DNA of 64,000 nt from Amoebidium appalachense (Eukaryota > Ichthyosporea), in assembly GCA_963693365.1 (NCBI GenBank), contig CAVNZM010000006.1, positions 868,001 through 932,000 of the forward strand, written 5' to 3'. The translations under genes were made by a program, and so were the position numbers. Within the stretch, counting starts at the first letter, position 1. Every line of letters begins with the position of its first letter. Positions 9,923 to 22,030 of this stretch are shown here, piece by piece. The notes under the pieces are model-generated. The model did not search any database and was not told where the DNA came from. It saw nothing but the letters and a program-made list of their open reading frames with translations.

Positions 9923-12900
9923 ATGACGTCGCAAAGCGGCAAGTTGAAGCTGACGGTGGTGGAAGGGCGCGACCTCAAGGCTATGGATGGCGGGAGTAGG
10001 TGCCCTTTGGTGTGGGGGTGGGGGTGTGGAGGGGAAAGGCCTGGGGTTGGAAGGAAACCCTTACCACGATGTTACAAATGTGAAAGGATAGATGGGAGAT
10101 CTTGTGGCCGGGCGAATGGGGCCTGTGCCTTAATGAAGCGAACGAACTTGTTTGGTGGAGACCTGTTTGTGAGCGTCAATGCCTGAAATAGTATTGTACC
10201 GGTTGGTGTCCGTTCGTTTCTCGGATTCCTTTAATAATTTTAACTTGTTCGTTAGCTATAGGTACACAGAGCCATCTTTCGGCGCTATCCGTGCGTGTGT
10301 TTGCAAGGACATAAGACTGTAACCTGTGAAGTGCAGGGACACCCACCTACGTTGGAGGTTAGTGTGCTGGCATAGTGCACGGTCTTAGTACTTCTGGACA
10401 AAGTTTTTGTGGTTCTCACAACTGTGTGTGCCTGTACCAGAAAGCAGTGACCCGTTTGTGAAGATCTATGTGGACGGCAAGGAGGTTATCAAGACGCCAG
10501 TGGTCAAGAAGGATCTTAACCCTGTGTGGAACCATACTGTCGACATTGACATCGACCATGCCACCATGGTCACCTTCAAGGTCTACGACCATAGAATGTA
10601 CCCGCCCTCCCCCCCCCCCCCCACCTCCCCTTGCCCCCCACCCCCGCGCTCGTCGCTCACGCTCTCTCTTTTTCTCCCTCTCTCCTGCTCCTTCCCCGTC
10701 TCGCTATCCATCGTAAAATCGTTCTTCATACTGTGCAATATGATCCATTCTTCTCCCACTTTGGCCTGTTAAGCCTGAATTCCCTTGATTTTCACCCTTG
10801 TGTTTGTAGCCTCTGTTGTGTGGTTTGTTTTGCTTGTTATTCTTGCGTTTTATTGTACAACAGATATGCACGGAGGGTGACGGACAGGAGAACTTAGCCT
10901 TGCTTCTCCGTGCCGAACCCAAAGATGATTAAGCGAACTCCCCCCTCCCCCCTTCCCCACCCTTCTATCCACCTACCCACCCTGGTCATTTTTCTGGTGC
11001 CTTTATTGGTATGGATACTGTATGTGCTCACACGGTGCCCGAACAGGATTGGCGCTGCTGAAGAGATGGGTGACGGGACCATCATGACCCCCCTCAAGGA
11101 GCTAGAGAAAGTGGACATCTGGGTTGGCGCCTCCCCCCCCCCCCCCCTTCCCCCCGCCTCCTCCTCCTCCCCTTGGTGCTCTGTCACACAGTCGCTGTGT
11201 AAGTCGGAATCTCTTACTCATTCCGTGACCCCCCCCCCCCCCCCCCCCCCCCCTGGCGCTCTGCTCGCGTTGCTGTTGTTTCATACTTGAATGTTTCCTT
11301 TTGCCTGTGTCCTACACCGTGTTTCTCATCGTGTAGTTGTGCTTCGTACTGTGATCCACATTTCAACCCCCCCCCCTCCCCCAAACACCAAAAAGAAATA
11401 TATGTAAGAAGAAATTGAGGATAATAGGAAAGAACAAGCAAGTATGAAAAAGAAATATCGCACTATGACTTTAAATTATGTAACAAAATAGCCTGCACCT
11501 AGGTAACTGTGTAGATACCAATATTAGACACAGAGTCCAATAATAGTTCTGACCCATTCCTACCACTGCAGGTGCCTGTGAGCACACGTGGCCAGATCCA
11601 CTTCACCTACGAGTTCACCTCCAAGGATTTGCGTAAGAACCCCCCCCCCCCTCCCCTCCAGTTTTTCATGTTGCATGCTTTTTCTAAGTATCTGGGATTG
11701 TTTTCATATTTCCGCGTAGCTACCGGTTTTACATTGATATTTTATACCTTGTACACAATTCGTATCCCCCCCCCTTCCCCCCCCCCTCTCCGCAACCAAC
11801 CAACTTACAGCCATGCACATCACACACAACACACAAATACACACACACAAGACCGTCTCTCTTTACCCTCCCTCATGTACGTTCCTAGACACGCCCTCCG
11901 CAAGGGAAGTGGCATGCCTCTTTCTCCCCTCTATCAGTCATCCATGAACATCTATTCTATTCTTCGTTGCTTTCTTGTCAGGGCTATTCAAAAATATAGG
12001 GCTTAGGGTCACCGTGCAGGGCCCCCCCCTTCCCCCCCCCCCTTCCCCCCCGATGGGGACGTATACTCGATGTGTTCCCCCCAATCACCACCCCATATCG
12101 TGCCCTGGTTATTCACTCTTGACCGTGAGCATGTGTCTGCATCCCACACCTTACACCCTACATACACCGTGCTATGTGGTTTGTGCTCCTCCCTCTGAGC
12201 ATTCTCTAACACTAACCCCCCCCCCTTACAGTTGAGAATGCGCTTGCTGCCGAGGCGCTAGGACTCGGAGCGGCAGACGGCACTGAGGGCACGGCCATGG
12301 CGCAGCTGCGCAGCGATGCGGCAGCAAAGGCCGCAGTGGCTGTGGACTTCCCCCACGGCTATGGCTTTGCTGACAAGCCCCTCAGCTACATGACGGCTGC
12401 TGGAAGGAAGGCTACTACACAGCCGGTATGAGTGGGGAAGAGAGGGGGGGGGGGGGGGGGAGAGAGAGAGACAACTAAGGAACGAGGTGCTGGTGAAGGG
12501 CAGTCTCGGGGAGGGGGGAGACTGAGGGCAAGACAAGAGGGGGACGGTGGAGAGGGGGGGGAGGGGCCGGGGGGTGGGGGGGGTGGAGGCTGAGGGACAA
12601 GTAGGGAACGGGGCGCTTGTAAAAGGCACTTTTGTGTGTGTGTGTGTTTTGGGCGGGGGGGGGGGGGGGGGGGGGTTGCCGGTGCATAGTTAGATATTTG
12701 TGGTAACAAGCACCCATGTCCGTGTGCTCACAATCTTCCTCCTCCCCCCAGTACGTGTTCGATGCCAAGGCCATGGCCATGAAGCACGGCCTGTGGCCGG
12801 CCATCCACTATGCCCTCAGTGTGCTGGCTATCTTCATCCTCGGCAGGCTGGGCTTTGGCGCCCTGTTTGCCCTGGCCACGGCCTGGTTTCTAACCCTGGC

Positions 12901-13511
12901 CATGGACACGTACAATGTGCGTGCAGTGCGCGACGAGACCAAGGCCTACACGGATGTGTTTGACAGCAAGAACTATCCCGAGACTGAGAGCACGCTGTGG
13001 CTCAACGGCATTATGGATCAGGTGGTGTGCAACTATGCAAAGACCATTGCCGATGAGGTCATTGCTAACGTGCAGAAGTCACTGGATCAAGTCAACATCC
13101 CGGGCATGGTACGTCATCCTCCTCCTACCCCCCCCTCCACACACGCACATGCACACACACACACACTCACTCACTCACTCGCCCACACACACACGCACAC
13201 ATGCGCGCGCGAGCACACATACAGACAAACACACACACAAACACAACGCATTCTAACCATGTCACCGGCCCTGAGGATGGGCTCTGCTTCTGTTTTACTG
13301 CGCGCCGTTGCTGATGCTGCATACTTGAATGTTTGCCTTTGCATGAGTCCTGCACCTTGTCTATCATCGTGTAGTTGTACTTTGTTCTGTGTTCCGCATT
13401 CTAAACCTTCCCCCACCCTTTGCCCAGTCTGCAGTGTGGTGCAAAGCACGAGTGCGGAGATGTATGCACACACAATTTTTTCTTGTGTGTGTTTTAGGGG
13501 GGAGGGGAGGG

Positions 13512-13545
<34 letters not shown>

Positions 13546-14416
13546 TTTTTTGTTTTTGTGCTAGTTTATCATTTTTTTTGTTGGATTTGTGTTGTGAGTG
13601 CCCTCGGCAGCAGCCACAGTGGCCAGACAGCCACTGTGGCTGGACTGCTTCTATTTTTAGGGCACGAGAGTGAGGGTGGCAACACCATTGCGACGATGCG
13701 ACAGGCACCCACCCACATGTGGCTTGCCTTTACAAAGTTCGCATACATTTCCGCCTGCCTGGTGACTTATGTTTGTGGTTGTTCACATCCTAGCCATTGC
13801 TCTGGCTGTAGCTGCTGAGAAAAAAGCTGCACTGTGTTGTCCGTCGTGAGTGTGCTCTCGTACTCAGCAATACCTCCTAACCCCCCCCCCCCCCCCCTCC
13901 CCCCGCGTTTGTGTGTGAGCAGAAGCTCAACTTCAAGGCGTTTGCGCCCGGGTCCAATGCGCCGGACTTCCACGACTGGCGGGTGCACCGTGGGCAGGAC
14001 AAGGACCTGTGCATCGACTTCCGCCTGGACTGGGTGGCTGACTTCCGCATTGTCATAGAGGTCAAGCAGGCCGTGGGTACGTGCGTGGGGGGGAGGGGGT
14101 TTGTGGGGGGAGGAGGGGGGTGGGGATGGGGGAGGAGGGGAGGATGGGTTGGTGCTGAAGGGAGAAGGGCCCCCGCGGGGGGGAGGAGGGGGGGGGGGGA
14201 GGGGGGGCAGACTGGTGCATGTGTTTCAGCAGAGGCTTTTACTAATTTATAGTGAGGTGCTGTTGTAGGTGGTAGGGCGACAAGCTGGCAGTTGGTAACA
14301 GAGTAATATTCGTGAATTGCTAGTAGTCCGTGGACAAATGGGTGGCATTGGTGCACACGACCCATTGTGTGTGCTCCCGTTATTGGCATTCTTTCTTACA
14401 GTTCCTTTCCCTCCTT

Positions 14417-14460
<44 letters not shown>

Positions 14461-15233
14461 AAAAACACACACACACGCACGCACGCACTCACGCACTCAC
14501 ACACACACACACAGGGGGCATGACCCTTGTAGCGCAGAACCTCAACGTGCAGTGCAAGGTGCGCATCTTCACCCGGCTGCTCAAGGACCGTGAGCCCTTC
14601 CTCTCCTACCTGTGGGTCCAGATGCCCGAGCGCCCCAAGATCGACGGTAAAGACCCCCCCCCTTTGCTGTCAAACAGGTCATTATTGTAAGGCAGCATGC
14701 TAATCGGTATTCGAGGCCTTGTTTTTTGTACACTTTCTATCGTGCACGGCAATCTACCACCACCACCAACATCACCACCGTTAAGAAGAAAAGAAGAAAC
14801 TTTCAGAAAAGCCTTGAAAAGACCTGAGTAAGTGTTATTCATCAACATAAAACCCGAGTTCGAAGCAATCGAGTTGGCTTATGCCCCCACCTTACGTGCT
14901 GTGTCTTATGGCCGGAGCCCATGAGATGCACACACACACACACACTGTTTGCCTTCCAAATACCTGCCCTGTGAGCTCAACGCCCCTTCTACACGCACAC
15001 GTGGCTAACACAGACGTTTGTACGTGCAGTTGAGATCCAGGGGCTTGGTGCCGAGCTGCCGGGGGTGATCCCGCTGCTCAAGTCCAAGATCACAGACACG
15101 GTCGAGAGCATGATGGTCTTCCCCAACCGCCTCGAGATCGACATTGCCGGCCCAAAGGGTGTGCAGGTAACAATCCCACCCTGGTGTTTCGTCCTGTGTA
15201 CCTCATTCTGCCTACCTATCTAACCCCCCCCCC

Positions 15234-15296
<63 letters not shown>

Positions 15297-15884
15297 ACAC
15301 CACCACCACCACCACCACCATGCACCAAAAAAAAAAAAAAAAAAAAAAAAAACTTTAGTGTGATGTTGGTCTTGAATGTGTACCTCATATGCATGCAACA
15401 CGCTCGTGTTCACCTGCTGGTACGAGACAGTTAACACTCCCATGCAGTGGCCTGCTATGTGTGGGTGTGCTACCACTCTGTTGTGTTCACACGTTTGATA
15501 CTGTTCTCTGCTCGGTGGTGTTAGCATGCATTTTCCCTATGTGCCGGGCTGCACCAACTCACTGTGTGCACCAACCAACTCACTGTGTGCACCAACCAAC
15601 ACCAGGTGGACGAGGAAGACAAGCTCAAAGCCGCCCCTGCAGTCGACCCCGAGACTGGTCTTGTGGGCAACCTTGTAGGGGGGGTGGGTGCCGTGGGGGG
15701 TGCAGCCATTGGGGCTGTTGGTGCGGTGGGTGGGGCAGCAGTGGGTGCGGTGGGGGCTGTGGGCAAGGGGGCCGTGGGGGCCGTGGGTGCGGTGGGGTCG
15801 GGGGTGGCTAGTCTGGGTAAGGGGGCAGTGGGTAGCTTGGGTAAGGGGTTCAAGAGTCTTACCGGGTCACCCAAGGGTAAGTAA
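9923..15884 (+). CDS. C2 - membrane hairpin - SMP lipid-transfer protein (extended-synaptotagmin/tricalbin-like)
   Basis: Ten exons join in phase: 9923-9999, 10445-10597, 11047-11122, 11572-11632, 12232-12425, 12752-13108, 13923-14076, 14515-14646, 15030-15166, 15606-15884; 539 residues. Residues 8-122 form a C2 domain (SSDPFVKIYVDGKEV, KDLNPVWNHT, GQIHFTYEF). Residues about 199-240 are a long hydrophobic hairpin of the ER-anchor kind. From residue 266 (ESTLWLNGIMDQV) to about 447 runs an SMP domain, which in E-Syts and tricalbins carries glycerolipids between ER and plasma membrane. The tail (448-539) is a Gly/Val/Ala repeat with Lys. Unusually, the only C2 is N-terminal to the anchor, whereas E-Syts carry C2s after the SMP. 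Loop Asp residues are incomplete (DHRM where DxD is usual), so calcium binding is doubtful. The final codons overlap a donor-like GGTAAGTAAG, so more exons downstream cannot be excluded, though AATAAA follows at 15991. Confidence 0.88.
11279..11370 (+). repeat. Partial copy G of the dispersed repeat
   Basis: tcatacttgaatgtttcctt ... tgtcctacaccgtgtttctc atcgtgtagttgtgcttcg ... catttcaacccccc, in SMP-gene intron 3; matches the 3' two thirds of copies D and E. Confidence 0.75.
13266..13410 (+). repeat. Copy E of the dispersed repeat
   Basis: gaggatgggctctgcttctg ... tacttgaatgtttgcctttg ... tcatcgtgtagttgtacttt ... ccgcattctaaacc, in SMP-gene intron 6, most like copy D. Confidence 0.75.
13598..13665 (+). 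other. Long intronic hairpin (miRNA-precursor-like)
   Basis: In intron 6 of the SMP gene, AGCCACAGTGGC (13612-13623) pairs perfectly with GCCACTGTGGCT (13630-13641) across a 6-nt loop. The stem extends outward with partial pairing to GTGCCCT (13598-13604) and AGGGCAC (13659-13665). The sequence is of normal complexity, unlike the rest of the intron. Confidence 0.5.
15217..15350. repeat. Composite poly-C/(CA)n/(CAC)n/poly-A tract
   Basis: In SMP-gene intron 9, on the sense strand: C-run, then (CA)n, then (CAC)n, then an A-run. The same ordered composite is seen at 14419-14513 (C, A, CA) and, in sense orientation of the DHX34 gene, near 47445-47530 and 47940-48005. Confidence 0.9.
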
Positions 15885-15990
15885 GCACTATATTATATTA
15901 GTAGCATGGAGCCGGCTGTATTGTTAAGGTTGGTATCGAAAATGTTTGGAGTATGTGAGGCTTTATAGTCGGAACTGTTTGCTTAACAGA

Positions 15991-15996
15991 AATAAA
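15991..15996 (+). terminator. Candidate polyadenylation signal of the SMP gene
   Basis: AATAAA 107 bp after the proposed stop codon at 15882-15884. It supports the gene ending here rather than continuing through the donor-like sequence. Confidence 0.45.
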
Positions 15997-16255
15997 TGAA
16001 TATGGAGGCTCTTTATTGCGTTGCCCGTGGTGATGCATCTTTACCAATCTCCCTTTGAAGTCCCGAGGTTGTAGACGACCCCCCTCCCCCCCCTCCCCCC
16101 CCCCCCCTCCCTTTTCCCCGTTTAGCACACACGGCCTGTGTTACACAATTGTATGCAGCTGCATCGGCGACCCCAACCCACACAGTACGAAGTTAGCTTT
16201 GCATGTAGATGTATGCTGAGCACAGGCACATGCTGATCGAACGCTACTGCACTCT

Positions 16256-16760
16256 AGTGTGTGTGTGTGCGTACGTGTGTACCCGTTGACTATGTGTGTG
16301 TGCATGTGTGGTTTGTGCGCATTGTGGTGCGTGTGTGTGCATATGGGTGGGTGGGTGGGAGTCTGTGCGCGCGTGTGTGTGGCGTGTGTATGTATGTTCG
16401 CGTGTGGTGTGGGTGTGTGGGTGTGGTGTGTGGGTGGGTGGTTGCGTGGGTGGCTAGGAGGGTGGGTGGGTGTTGGTATACGCAGTCTGTACGTGCGTGT
16501 ACACCAAAGTTTTGCGTCGGACTTTGTCTAATTAGTGTTGGCATGCTATGCATATGTGTTTTTGTAGTTGGTACATTGTGACAGATATTGTGTGTGTGTG
16601 CACATGTGTGTGTGTGTGTGTGCACATGTGTGTGTGTGTGTGTGTACATGTGTGTGTGTGTGTGCGTGTGTGTGCGTGCGTGCGTGCGTGCGTGCGTGTG
16701 ACACTGTGCTCTGTGAAATGTGTACATATGTACGCGTGTTTGTGTGTGTAATTGAGCAAG
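16256..16760. repeat. GT-rich imperfect microsatellite
   Basis: About 500 bp of degenerate (GT)n with GTGC, GCGT and GGTG variants on the plus strand. The Cys/Val and Thr/His frames here are artefacts. Confidence 0.9.
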
Positions 16761-18431
16761 TGTGCGTGCCCCATCTCTATGTGTGGTGTAGCAAGGACAT
16801 CGAGTGTCACCCCAATCACACATATGCAGTAATGCCTGGCAGCAGTTCAAGTCGAGACCTCCGTGCGGTGAAAGACAGGTGATTGTGCTGCCACACACAC
16901 AGTGACTTGCCACAAGACTGGGGCTGACTGATGTTTACTGGCCATGCACGGGAGGAAATAAACAAGAAAACTCGTCGGCGGATCCGGATTGTTTGGGGGG
17001 TATGTAGGGAGCAAGCAAGCAACTATTGAACCGAGCTTCACAAGAGATTGCTTTTATTAGAAATACGGTAATAGAAGTGTTTACTTCCCTAAGCCGGAAG
17101 GTGCATGGCGGTGCAGAATGCTCTCAACCAATGGCCCGTATCCGATAAGAAACATAGCAGCTGAAGGAGAACTAATCACCCCCTCCCCTTTCCCCCCGCC
17201 CCCTCCCCCCTCTCCCCCCGGCGACCCCCCCCCCAAAAAAAAAAGAAAAAAAAAAAAAAAAGGGCAAAAAAAAAAAATAAACCATTACCACAAAAAGGGG
17301 GCATAAAAAAGAAAAGGAAACAAAAGCCCTATTTCATCCCCGCTCGCCCCCTCCCCCCTCCCCCCCCCCCCCCCCCCCCCCCAACACCTCCGACCTTCCC
17401 TCCCTTCCTTCCCCGTTTATAATATAAACATCAGCGACTTCTGTTAGGCTGGATCTTATAGGTGAGGTGTTAAATGACCAAAATGTGTGCAGAGGTGTGA
17501 TTCAGAACTTAAAGGATATTACTGCTGGTAGAAGGGGAAGGAAGGAGAGCTTGCACTTCCCAGCCTATAATGGGCTGTCTTTTTGGATGTCTGGTGATTA
17601 CGACAAGAGGGGGGACCAAGGAGAACTTCAGAGAAAACGACATTTACGTATACACTATGGTTTTTTTACACAAAAATCGATAACCCGAGCAAAAATGAGT
17701 TGCCTAATTGAACTTTTTTTTCCCCTGCCGTACTGTACTGCAAGTTGCATCCGATATGACATTGTGTTGCGAGAATAAGACTAAGCCTAAGATTTGCACA
17801 CCAATCGTTCCCTCATTAGCCCAAACCAGCCCTTCCCCCCCCCCCCCCCCCCCCCCCCCAACCTCCTTTCCTTTCAACCACACGCATACAAACGTAGAGG
17901 GCATGCTAACTAAAAAAGCAGAAGGCCCCCGTTGGGGTTGAGGGGGGGGGGGGGGGGGGGGAGGAGAGGGGGAGGGGGAAGGGGGGGGGGGGGAGGGGGA
18001 GGGGGGAGGGAGAAGGGGGAGGGGGGGGGGGGGGGGACCAAAATTCTGAGATTGCCGTGTGCCAATTCACAAAAAATCTGCGACTGTATAACTTATATGA
18101 TAGAAGGCTGAGCGATAACCACCGTAAACCACGGTTCACTGAAGGGCATATCTGACTGTTGTGGTTTCAGACACCAACCCCAATCCCCACGAGCTGCCAC
18201 TACCATTAGGGGCCCCAAACAATCATTTTCTCCTACTGCCGTCTGGCCAGCCCACTTGAATAGCCGCCCTGCCAGATGTTACAGTGTATACTAATAGGGT
18301 AAGGCTACCTTACACACATGGACAACACATGATTGATCTCTCCGGCATTGAACAAACTTAAGACCCGGCTTATTGATCAGACATTGAACTATGTCGAAGA
18401 GTCATGCAATGCGCTAATAGTATGCATACAC

Positions 18432-18464
<33 letters not shown>

Positions 18465-18730
18465 CCTGCCAGCCCGCCCCTCCTCCTCCCCCCTCCCCCC
18501 CTCCCCCCTCCCCCAAAAAAGATACTAGAAAATGAGAAGAATGGCAGTAAATCTGGCTAAGTTATACATCCCCCCCCCCCCCCCCCCTCCCCGTCCCCCC
18601 CCCCCCCCCCCCCCTTCCCCCTCCTCCCCCCCCCTCCCCCCCTCCCCCCCACCACGACCATCACCACCATCACAACCAACCACCACCACCTCTAACAAAA
18701 AAGGAACTCTACCATAACTATCAAATACAG

Positions 18731-18863
18731 GCACCTCCTTGTTAAGAACGATGCTACCAAGAAAGAAGACAAGAAGATGCACCACTACGTTGTAGTTACA
18801 AATGATGCCCGGCACAAGATTTTTAAGACAACACTCTTCACTAAATCAAACAAGTACTATTAG
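18731..18863 (+). CDS. Possible terminal exon of an unknown gene
   Basis: After an acceptor-like CAAATACAG, 43 codons read HLLVKNDATKKEDKKMHHYV...RHKIFKTTLFTKSNKYY and end at TAG. Composition (Lys-rich, mixed) is protein-like and free of simple repeats. A short exon-like piece (TLNYVEESCNALI then GTATGC) occurs at 18379-18420 upstream, but I could not join them with confidence. Family unknown; it may be chance. Confidence 0.22.
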
Positions 18864-19330
18864 ACTACTGCACTTTGCCTTGCACGGTGCGCTCATCTTT
18901 AACGGACCACTAATAGCCATGCAAAAACAAACACCGCACACAGTCTGAGAGTGCGATCAGATCCACAAGACCCATATAAATGGATGGAAGGCATGCACCA
19001 CCACCGTATCCTATTCCTAACCTCAAAGGCGTATAAAATCAGCAATTTGGCCCAAACCTCCTGCTCCTGTTTGTCCGCTAATGCCATTTTTAGAATTCAC
19101 GACCCCTCCCCCCCCCCTGTTATCACTACCCACAATGCCTGCGCTTATTCAACACCAACAAGAGGCAAATCACAGCAACCGGTGTACAGAAGCACATGGT
19201 AGACTAAGCAACTGCGGGGTTTTTTTTGGTATACTAAGACATTCGTACCTGGAGAAAAAGCAAACAAGTCAAGGACCCCCATCCCCCCTCCCCCCCCCCT
19301 CTCTCTCCCCCTCCCCCCCCCCCCTCCCCC

Positions 19331-19361
<31 letters not shown>

Positions 19362-20240
19362 ATAACAATAACCACGACAACAACAACAACTACAAAAAAA
19401 AAAAAAGAAAAAAAAAAAAACTGTTGCCCACGAACTTCGAAAAAAAAGTCAAGCACCATGAACACAAACAATGCCACCCCCCTTCCCGCCCCTCCCCCCT
19501 TCCCCCCCCTCCCGCCGTGCCCTCCCACAACCACCACGACAAGCACAAACAAGTAATTGCAGTAACCACCAAACAAAAAGAAAATGGAAGGTTCCTGTTT
19601 GGTCAACTTCAAGCGACTACCCGACATGTTCACTTCATACAATCAGCCACCCTGCAACACAACCAAAAACACTCAAGCCAGTCGGTCAAGCACAACACTC
19701 TGGTTGCCAGATATTACAAGATCGATTGTATGCCAAGCAGAGCGAAATAGGGTACACATGCACATGGGCATCACACCCTCACATCTGGGACACACGACAA
19801 GTGCCCACAGCTTTGGGCAGAGGTTTTTGTTAGGGGCAGTGGGAGGGGGAGGGGGAGAGAGAGAAGGGGATTGGAAGGTGAGGTGCGGGGCGGTCAGAGG
19901 GGGAGGGGAAGGGGGGGGGGGGGGGGGGGGGGGGGGGAGTAATTGGGCGAGGGAGAGAGGGGGGCGGTGGGGGCGGAGGAACAAGCTGAGCGGTGATGGG
20001 GGAGATAATAAGGGGCTTAGAGGGGATAGGATTGATGTGTTGTGGTGGGGACAGGGGATTGTGAGGGGGGGAAGACCACGCATGCTGGTAGGGTGAAGAT
20101 TCATTTGATGCCCACTTGCACGTTCTCGGGAGGGTTTGGACGGGTTGGAGGCAAAGAAGGGAGAGGTTGGGGGTTTGAGGGATCAAGGGTGCCCAGGGGA
20201 GAGGGTGGTGGTGGGAGGGGGGAGGGGGAAGGGGGGGGGG

Positions 20241-20405
20241 AATAAGATGGTGTGCAGATGCATAGCCATGCAGCCGAACACCAGGGGCCTAGGGGGGGGG
20301 AGGGGGAAGAAGGGGGGGGGGGGGGGGGGGGGGGGGAGGGGGGGGGGGGGGGGGAATAAGATGGTGTGCAGATGCATAGCCATGCAGCCGAACACCAGGG
20401 GCCTA
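20241..20405. repeat. Direct repeat of 50 bp, period 114
   Basis: aataagatggtgtgcagatg through ggggccta occurs at 20241-20290 and again, identical, at 20355-20404, each preceded by a long G-run. Recent local duplication. Confidence 0.9.
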
Positions 20406-21072
20406 CCCGGGATTGGTCTCTGTCCTTGTCCCTGGGCTTGCGGTCACCTGCCCCGACCGACAGTCAGAGAGTTGTGTGTGAAAATGTTTATAAAAAAAAT
20501 AAAATGAAAAGAAAGCATTCACATAAAATAGTGGGAGAAGAGGAGGAGAGGGGTCGGGTGGGAGTGGGGTGGGTGGGTGAGGGGCAGGGGGGAGGGGGGG
20601 GGGGGGGGGGGGTTCTCAAAACGCTGCAGAAAGAAAATAGAAAGAAAACAAACGCAGATTCAAGATTCAAAAATATTGTGCCAACAACCGGTAACTCCAT
20701 GAGAAGAAGAGAAGAAGTTGTGAAAAAGGCTCTGCAGAGTCAATTAGAAACCTACTGTTGAGAAGAGAGGGCAAGGAGGGCAAGGGTAAGAGGGATGGGA
20801 TGGGGGTCAGGACACCACTAAACCTCCCCTATTAGTGTGTGTGTGTGTGTGTGGTGTCGTTCATGCAGAGAGGGGACAACGGGCCCTCAGGGGGTGGAGT
20901 GTGGGGGAGGGAGGGAGGGAGGGGGGGGGGGAGGGGGGAAGGGGAGAGGGGGGGAGGGGGGGGAGCGCAATCCAGCACACCATGTATACAAAGCACATAT
21001 ACACAAACCATGGGAATATAATCACTCAGCCAGAGCAAAATAAGCAAAAGCCAGACCCCCCCCCCCCCCCCT

Positions 21073-21103
<31 letters not shown>

Positions 21104-21196
21104 GGGGGGAGAAGAGAAGGGGACGGATCGGGTGGGGGTGGGGTGGGACGGGCTGCGGGGGTAAGGTGTGTGTGTGGATGGGAGGGGGGGGGGGGG

Positions 21197-21328
21197 TTTG
21201 AATGCGTTAAAAAGTACGAAGTACACAAGAACAAACGGATAACACGATGCAGAATGCAAGCCATACATAAAGAGTATGCATAATAAGCAGAGCCCATCCT
21301 CAGGGGGGCCCACGTCATCCACAGGGGG
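21197..21328 (-). repeat. Copy B of a dispersed ~125-bp repeat
   Basis: The reverse complement of 57279-57404, nearly identical over about 125 bp (core ggatgggctctgcttattat). See the finding on this family. Confidence 0.85.
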
Positions 21329-21494
21329 GGGGGGGGGGGGGGGGGAGGGGAGGGGGGCGGAGAAGAGGGAGGGAGAGGGGAGGGGGGGGGAGGGGGGGGC
21401 TCAAAACGCTGCCGAAAGTAATTAGAAGGGAAAGAAGGGTCAATGTGAAGGTATCCCTTTTTCTCCTTAGAGAGTATGATACGACGGTCATCAA

Positions 21495-22030
21495 ATGAGT
21501 TCGCGCCAAGAACAAGAAACAAAAACGAAGGGATATTTGTCGAGCAACAAGAAACAAAACGAAGGGATATTTGTAAGCAAAAACGAACAAAATGAACGGA
21601 TATTTGTTAAGCAACAAGGAACAAAACGCAGCAATGACTATCAAGCAACAATAAACAAAATAAAGGGATATATGTCAAGCAACAAGAAACAAAACGAAGA
21701 AATATTTGTCAAGCAACAAGAAACAAAACGAAAAGATATTTGTCAAGCAACAAGAAACAAAACGAAGGGATATTTGTCAAGCAACAAGGAACAAACTTTG
21801 CAGGGATGATGGTCAAGCAACAATAAACAAAATAAATGGATATATGGCAAGCAACAAGAAACAAAACGAAGATATATTTGTCAAGCAACAAGAAACAAAA
21901 CGAAGGGATATTTGTCAAGCAACAAGGAACAAAGTGAAAGGATATTTGCCAAGCAACAAGGAACAAAACGCAGGGATGATTGTCAAGCAACAATAAACAA
22001 AATAAAGGGATATTTGTCAAGCAAAAAACG
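21495..22030 (+). repeat. 34-bp tandem repeat array (core)
   Basis: About 15 units of aagcaacaagaaacaaaacg aagggatatttgtc with point changes. Because 34 is not a multiple of 3, each frame passes through all three readings, and none contains a stop in the consensus. The Lys/Gln/Asn-rich frames 21495-21809, 21706-21996 and 21980-22429 are therefore repeat products. Diverged units continue to about 22540. Confidence 0.9.

Larger units (their letters stand above)
16800..21480. other. Repeat-dominated region with isolated complex islands
   Basis: Poly-C/G blocks (for example 17360-17381, 17941-18037, 18434-18463, 19300-19347, 19910-19937, 20310-20354) separate islands of ordinary sequence at 17420-17820, 18050-18430, 18720-19270 and 19540-19830. 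Frames such as 17467-17778 and 19424-19750 are open, but I recognise nothing in them. Confidence 0.5.

Noticed and set aside
21495-22030. CRISPR array
   Set aside because: Units are contiguous 34-mers without spacers, and the locus is eukaryotic.
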